From positions 1-16,296 of the forward strand of contig JAEWCY010000142.1 in assembly GCA_023390395.1 (NCBI GenBank): 16,296 nt of DNA. The letters run 5' to 3'. A model generated the notes under the pieces. The model had not been told where the DNA came from and made no database searches. It was given only the letters and a program-made list of their open reading frames with translations. Positions 12,387 to 16,296 of this stretch are shown one piece after another. The stretch comes from Pseudomonadota bacterium (GTDB taxonomy: Bacteria; Desulfobacterota; Desulfovibrionia; Desulfovibrionales; Desulfovibrionaceae). Numbering within the stretch: position 1 is the stretch's first letter; each line of letters starts with the position of its first letter. A program made the translations under genes and the position numbers.

Positions 12387-13553
12387 CTAGCCCTGTCGCA
12401 AGGCTTCGACGATGTTCATGCGCGCCGCGCGCACGGCCGGCAAAAATCCCCCCACCACGCCCATGATCAGGGAGAAGGCCAGGGCCAAGCCCGCGATCCA
12501 GGGCGTGAGGGCGAAGTTGAAGGACAGCTCGGAGAAGGTCTGGAAGTTGGTGGTGGAAAAGGACACGAAGGAAAGCCCGGCCGCCAGGACGAGGCCGCAC
12601 GCGCCGCCCAGAAGGCCGAGGAGCGCGGATTCGAGGAGAAAGGCGGCCAGGATGCTCCCCCGGGTGAAGCCCAGGGCCCGCAGGGCGCCGATCTCGGGCA
12701 CGCGGTTGGCCACGGCCGAATACATGGTGATGGTGGCCCCGATCATGGCCCCCAGCGAAAAGATGGCCGTGAGCGCCACGCCGAGGACCGTCAGGAACTT
12801 GCGCATCATGTCCGACTGCTTCTCGTAGTAGCGCGTCTCGCGCCAGACCTCGGCCTGGAGCCTCGGGTCGGCCTCCACGGCCTCCTTGTAGGCGTCAAAG
12901 AGCGCCGGCTCGCGCAGGGCGGCCACCACCACGGAATAGGCCACCCGGCCGAAGGCCGGCATGAGCTGGTCGGCGTCGCCCCAGATCTCCGAGGAAAAGC
13001 CCGTGCGCCCGGCGTCGAACACGCCCACGATGGGCCACTCCCGCTTGCCGAAGCGAAGGCTCTGGCCCAGCCCCGCGTTCTCGAATCCCTTGGCCACGAC
13101 CGTGCCCACCATGATCTCCGGCGTGCCCGGTCGGGGGAGCCGCCCGGAAACGAGCCTGACCTGCGGCCGCAGGGCCAGGGAGGCGGGGCCGGTCCCCCGG
13201 ATGACCACGTTGGAGGTCTTGCCCGTGGATTTTTTGGTCAGGCCGATGAGCACCACCGATTCCCTGGCGGCCATGGCCTGGCCGTCGTCGCCCAGGGCGA
13301 TTTCGGGCCGGGTGGTCATGGCCGCGGCTTGGGCGCGCTCCAGGCCGCTTTGCACCTCGGTTTCCGAGCCCTTGCGCAGGGTAACGGCGTTGCCCGGCGA
13401 GCCCGTGGACACCAGCGTCTGGCGCAGGCCCTCGGCCAGCATCAGCGTGGCGGCGAAGACGAAGACCACGAGCGCCATGCCGCCGGCGGTGAGCGCCGTG
13501 GTCGTCCGGCGGGTGCTCAGGTTGCGCCAGGAATAGGCCAGGGGCACAGCCAT
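12387..13553 (-). CDS. ABC transporter permease, FtsX/MacB family (second permease)
   Basis: A 388-residue inner-membrane permease of the FtsX-type (type VII) ABC superfamily. It has one N-terminal helix (about 22-42), a periplasmic MacB-like core domain (about 43-250), and three C-terminal helices (about 253-277, 300-333 and 350-373). The cytoplasmic segment NRVPEIGALRALGFTRGSI (283-301) is the coupling motif that meets the ATPase. The protein ends RMNIVEALRQG, a typical family tail. The ATG at 13553 shares one base with the TGA of the preceding permease (TGATG), so translation is coupled. Together with the ATPase and the membrane-fusion protein it should form an export or mechanotransmission complex. 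Substrate unknown. Lipoprotein-sorting LolCE-like roles are an alternative, but the adaptor protein argues for efflux. Confidence 0.88.
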   Translation of the reverse strand: MAVPLAYSWRNLSTRRTTTALTAGGMALVVFVFAATLMLAEGLRQTLVSTGSPGNAVTLRKGSETEVQSGLERAQAAAMTTRPEIALGDDGQAMAARESVVLIGLTKKSTGKTSNVVIRGTGPASLALRPQVRLVSGRLPRPGTPEIMVGTVVAKGFENAGLGQSLRFGKREWPIVGVFDAGRTGFSSEIWGDADQLMPAFGRVAYSVVVAALREPALFDAYKEAVEADPRLQAEVWRETRYYEKQSDMMRKFLTVLGVALTAIFSLGAMIGATITMYSAVANRVPEIGALRALGFTRGSILAAFLLESALLGLLGGACGLVLAAGLSFVSFSTTNFQTFSELSFNFALTPWIAGLALAFSLIMGVVGGFLPAVRAARMNIVEALRQG

Positions 13554-14710
13554 CAGCCGATCCTCCGGAAGGCCTCGGCGATGCGCACCGAGCCCACGCG
13601 CACGGCCGGGGCCACGGCGGCCAGCACGCCCACGGCCGCGCCGAAGGCGGGGAGCAGGACCATGGTCTGGCGCGAGACGAAAAAGATCGGGAAGTACTGG
13701 GCCAGGTTCTTGGCGAAGGCGTCGGCGATGGCCGGCAGCAGGACCATGGCCAGGGCCGCGCCGGAAAAAGACAGCAGCAGGGACTCGGCCAGGAGCATGC
13801 CGCCCAGGGCCGGACCGGCGAAGCCCAGGGTCTTGAGCACCGCGAACTCGCCCAGGCGCTCCCGGGCCGACATGGCCATGGTGTTGGCGGCCACGGCCAG
13901 GATGATGACGATGACCACGTAGGACACCACGGTGATGGCCATGAGGATGGCCTCGCTCATGGACACGAAGCCCATCTGGAAGGCCTTTTCGGTCTCCGTC
14001 AGGGTCTCGGCCTGGGAATTGACGAACAGCGCGTCGATGTTCTTGGAGATTTCCGCCGCCCGCGCGGCGTCGGCGATGCCGATCATGAAAAAGCCGGTCT
14101 GGCCGGCCCGGCTGGGGGCGCGTTTTTTCATGGTCTCGTCGAGGTAGGACCAGTGGAGGTAGAGCACGGTCTCGTCGGTGTCGGGCCGGCCGCCCCTGTA
14201 CACGGCGCGGATGGTCAGCGGCCACTCGCCGGGAAAAATGGTGCCGCGCAGGGTGATGGTGTCCCCGATGCGCCAGTGGAAGCGCTCGGCCAGCTTGCGC
14301 CCGATGATCGCGCCCTTGCGGTCGGCGAGAAAGGCCTGGCGCTGCGCCGGCGTGACCACGAGCTCGGGATAGAGCCTGAAAAAATCTTCGGCCTCCATGG
14401 CGAAATTGGCAAAAAAGTTTTTTTCGTCCAGGTAGATGCCGCCGAACCAGTTGCCTGCGGCCACGATGTCCACGCCCGTGACCTGGCGGATGCGGTTTTT
14501 GTAGGCATAGGGCAGGGGCTGCATGAGCGACACGGCGTTGCGCGTGACCAGCCTGTTGGCCGAGGAGGCGGAGACCCCGGCGTGCCAGGCGTCGAGCACC
14601 GTGCGCAACAGCCCGAAGGCGAGCAGGGCGATGGCCACGCCGAGGATGGTGAGCAGCGCGCGCAGGCGATGGCGGAAGGCGTTTTGGAAAACGAGCCTAA
14701 GGAGCAACAC
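13553..14710 (-). CDS. ABC transporter permease, FtsX/MacB family (first permease)
   Basis: A 385-residue FtsX-type permease with the same layout as its neighbour: helix at about 15-37, periplasmic domain at about 40-250, and three helices at about 254-280, 300-327 and 348-370. The coupling motif is RERLGEFAVLKTLGF (283-297) and the tail VRIAEAFRRIG. The start is GTG 14710, overlapping the ATPase gene by 14 bases; a TTG at 14707 is possible. The periplasmic part (WFGGIYLDEKNFFANFAMEAEDFF) differs from the second permease. The two therefore probably form a heterodimer rather than being a recent duplication. MacB-type exporters normally use one permease as a homodimer, so a paired system is closer in composition to LolCDE. 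Confidence 0.87.
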   Translation of the reverse strand: MLLLRLVFQNAFRHRLRALLTILGVAIALLAFGLLRTVLDAWHAGVSASSANRLVTRNAVSLMQPLPYAYKNRIRQVTGVDIVAAGNWFGGIYLDEKNFFANFAMEAEDFFRLYPELVVTPAQRQAFLADRKGAIIGRKLAERFHWRIGDTITLRGTIFPGEWPLTIRAVYRGGRPDTDETVLYLHWSYLDETMKKRAPSRAGQTGFFMIGIADAARAAEISKNIDALFVNSQAETLTETEKAFQMGFVSMSEAILMAITVVSYVVIVIILAVAANTMAMSARERLGEFAVLKTLGFAGPALGGMLLAESLLLSFSGAALAMVLLPAIADAFAKNLAQYFPIFFVSRQTMVLLPAFGAAVGVLAAVAPAVRVGSVRIAEAFRRIG

Positions 14711-15380
14711 GCAGTTCGCCCTTGTCGAGCTCGCGCACCAGATGGGCGGCTGCGGCGGCCCGTTGATCGTGGGTGACCATGATGACGGTCTTGCCCAGTT
14801 CGCGGTTGAGCCGGCCGAGCAGCTCCATGATGGCGGCGGCGCTGTGGCGGTCCAGGTCGCCCGTGGGCTCGTCGGCCACGATGAGGTCCGGGTCGGTGAC
14901 GATGGCCCGGGCGATGGCCACGCGCTGTTGCTGGCCGCCGGAGAGCTGGGCGGGCTTGTGGTCGGTGCGGTCGGGCAGGCCCACGGCGGTCAGCGCCGCC
15001 AGGGCGTGGGCCGTGCGCTGCCGGGCGGAAAGGGAGGTCAGAAGCAGGGGCAGCTCCACGTTTTCCAGGGCGGTGAGCACGGGGATGAGGTTGTAGAACT
15101 GGAAGACGAACCCCACGTGGCGGCTGCGCCATTTGGCCAGCGCGCCCTCGGACAGGGTGGTGATGTCCGTGCCGCCGATGACGATGCTGCCCGCGTCCAC
15201 GCTGTCGATGCCGGCGATGCAGTTTAAAAGCGTGGACTTGCCCGAGCCCGAGGGGCCGATTAGCGCCAGGAATTCGCCTTGCGCGATGTCGAAGTTGATG
15301 TCGGTCAGGACCGGGATGACCTGGTCCCCGCGGCGGTAGGACTTGGAAAGGTTGCGGATGGCGATGAGGGGTTCGGTCAT
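14697..15380 (-). CDS. ABC transporter ATP-binding protein (LolD/MacB type)
   Basis: A 227-residue ATPase that powers the two FtsX-type permeases. All motifs are intact: Walker A GPSGSGKST (42-50), Q-loop FVFQFYNLIP with Q94, signature LSGGQQQRVAIARA (146-159), Walker B LIVADEPTGD (166-175) and switch H204 in VTHDQ. The QFYNLIPVLTALENVELPL stretch is characteristic of the LolD/MacB/FtsE branch. The ATG at 15380 lies 13 bases after the YbaK-family stop. No strong ribosome-binding site is visible (the leader is GGGGCGCGCCC), so it may depend on coupling to the upstream gene. It overlaps the next permease by 14 bases. Confidence 0.94.
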   Translation of the reverse strand: MTEPLIAIRNLSKSYRRGDQVIPVLTDINFDIAQGEFLALIGPSGSGKSTLLNCIAGIDSVDAGSIVIGGTDITTLSEGALAKWRSRHVGFVFQFYNLIPVLTALENVELPLLLTSLSARQRTAHALAALTAVGLPDRTDHKPAQLSGGQQQRVAIARAIVTDPDLIVADEPTGDLDRHSAAAIMELLGRLNRELGKTVIMVTHDQRAAAAAHLVRELDKGELRVAP

Positions 15381-15393
15381 GGGCGCGCCCCGG

Positions 15394-15906
15394 TCATTTG
15401 GAAAAATCCGCGGTGCGCCCGCCTGTCAGCGTCAGCAGGTCGGCCGGGGCGATTTCCAGGGTGCGGTCCGACCGGCCCAGGCCGCAGTAGAGCGTGGGCG
15501 TGATGGCCAGGACGTCCGCGTCCACGAGGACCGGGATCGCGGCATCGAGGGGCACGGGCGAAACGCTGCCCGGCGCGACGCCGAGGCGCGAAAAAACGTC
15601 GTCCGGGGACAGGGCGGCCAGATCGCGCCGCGTGCAGCCCAGGGCATGGGCCAGGCCAGGATAGGCCACGCGCCGCGTGCCGCGAAGCGCCGCCAGCACC
15701 AGGCCGCCGTCGCGCAGGCCGAAGGCGATGGTCTTGACGATGCGGGTCACGTCGAAATCGAGATTTTCCCGGGCTTCGTCGATGGTGCGCGTGGGCTCGT
15801 GGGCGTGCAGCGTATGGTGCAGGCCGCTTTGGCGCACCACGGCGAGCAGGCGGGCGAAGAGCGCGTCGTTTTCCGGCAGGCACAGCGGTTGTCCGGGCGT
15901 GGTCAT
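15394..15906 (-). CDS. YbaK/EbsC-family aminoacyl-tRNA deacylase
   Basis: A 170-residue protein of the YbaK/ProX/INS superfamily, which hydrolyses misacylated tRNAs, for example Cys-tRNA(Pro) in YbaK or Ala-tRNA(Pro) in ProXp. The conserved lysine is K58 in TRIVKTIAF. Further landmarks are LAALRGTRRV (71-80), the GVAPGSVSPVPL loop (109-120), IPVLVDADVL (124-133) and LYCGLG (139-144). The ATG at 15906 has AAGGAG at 15917-15922, a rather long spacing of ten bases. It lies 16 bases after the membrane-fusion gene and 13 before the ATPase, so it is embedded in the export operon. Substrate specificity cannot be assigned. A role in the transport system is conceivable but has no family precedent known to me. 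Confidence 0.88.
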   Translation of the reverse strand: MTTPGQPLCLPENDALFARLLAVVRQSGLHHTLHAHEPTRTIDEARENLDFDVTRIVKTIAFGLRDGGLVLAALRGTRRVAYPGLAHALGCTRRDLAALSPDDVFSRLGVAPGSVSPVPLDAAIPVLVDADVLAITPTLYCGLGRSDRTLEIAPADLLTLTGGRTADFSK

Positions 15907-15922
15907 GGCTGCCGTTCTCCTT

Positions 15923-16296
15923 TTATTCCTCGGCCAGGGTCACGGCGTCGCCGCTTCTAAGCGTTGCCGGCGGGGAGAGGATGACGCGCTCCCCGGGACT
16001 CACCCCCTCGGCCACGCCCTGCATGTCGCCGAGCTTCTCGCCGAGGACCACATTTGTCAGCGTCGCCTTGCCGTCCACGATGCGAAACACGGCCGCTTTC
16101 CCCTCGCGCGTGACCACGGCCGCCTGGGGCACGGCCACCCGCGGCGTGGTTTCGGCGGCGGTCAGCGGCCGGGAGAGAAACGCCACCTTGGCGCTCATCT
16201 CCGGCAGCACGCGCGGGTCGAGCCTGTCGAAGGCCACCTTGACCAGCACCGTGGCCTTGGTGCGGTCCGCCGTGGGCACGATCATGTGCACCTTGC
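15923..16296 (-). CDS. Periplasmic adaptor (membrane-fusion) protein of an efflux system, C-terminal part
   Basis: The 3' end of a HlyD/RND-type or MacA-like adaptor; the frame runs off the right edge of the window, so the start is missing. The visible part (about 124 residues) has the beta-barrel segment DRTKATVLVKVAFDRLDPRVLPEMSAKVAFL, followed by VAVPQAAVV, a membrane-proximal domain with GKAAVFRIVDGKA and LGEKLGDMQGVAEGVSPGERVILSP, and a terminal GDAVTLAEE. These are standard adaptor motifs. It would link the inner-membrane ABC complex encoded downstream to an outer-membrane channel. No outer-membrane factor gene is in view; it may lie beyond the edge. It is the first gene of the operon visible here. 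Confidence 0.88.
   Translation of the reverse strand, partial: KVHMIVPTADRTKATVLVKVAFDRLDPRVLPEMSAKVAFLSRPLTAAETTPRVAVPQAAVVTREGKAAVFRIVDGKATLTNVVLGEKLGDMQGVAEGVSPGERVILSPPATLRSGDAVTLAEE

Noticed and set aside
12274..12600. Minus-strand frame running from the second permease 3' end into the intergenic region
   Set aside because: It is an out-of-frame shadow of the permease and passes through the AT-rich inverted repeat.
12387..14225. Extended start of the second permease at 14225
   Set aside because: The upstream part is antiparallel in content to the first permease gene in another frame; the coupled TGATG start at 13553 gives a normal FtsX-type N terminus.

Overview
This is a GC-rich chromosomal window from a flagellated Gram-negative bacterium. 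Signs of that cell type are signal peptides, an EnvC/LytM-type protein, an efflux adaptor and MotAB stators. Gene content, high GC and protein style suggest a Desulfovibrio-like sulfate reducer (Desulfovibrionaceae). That assignment is an inference: the window holds no rRNA or other taxonomic marker.

Layout. 1-3143 (+): a cell-envelope cluster with the 3' part of an EnvC-like murein hydrolase activator, a complete S41 carboxyl-terminal processing protease, and a YibQ-type divergent polysaccharide deacetylase whose 5' end has no standard start codon. 3221-4060 (-): a lone secreted alpha/beta hydrolase, flanked by inverted GC-rich palindromes. 4368-7321 (-): a three-gene motor operon in the order regulator, motA, motB. 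The first gene encodes a CRP-like body (cyclic-nucleotide-binding domain plus probable winged helix) joined to a FliG-C-like domain. 7511-9222 (+): pyrK-pyrD (dihydroorotate dehydrogenase 1B) with a sigma70-like promoter and a strong intrinsic terminator. 9764-10987 (+): an ammonium transporter. 11144-12211 (-): a CorA-type metal channel. 12387-16296 (-): an export operon with a membrane-fusion protein (cut by the window edge), a YbaK-family deacylase, an ABC ATPase and two FtsX-type permeases.

How the genes work together. envC, ctp and yibQ form an envelope-remodelling group. PyrK passes electrons from NADH through FAD and a 2Fe-2S cluster to PyrD in pyrimidine synthesis. MotA and MotB form the torque-generating stator. 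The gene translationally coupled to motA carries a nucleotide-sensor module fused to the domain that stators contact on the rotor. It could be a soluble, ligand-controlled decoy or clutch for the flagellar motor, and it is the most interesting object in the window. The export operon resembles MacAB/DevBCA-type systems but has two different permeases and an embedded YbaK-family gene.

No tRNA, rRNA, CRISPR array, transposase or integrase was seen.
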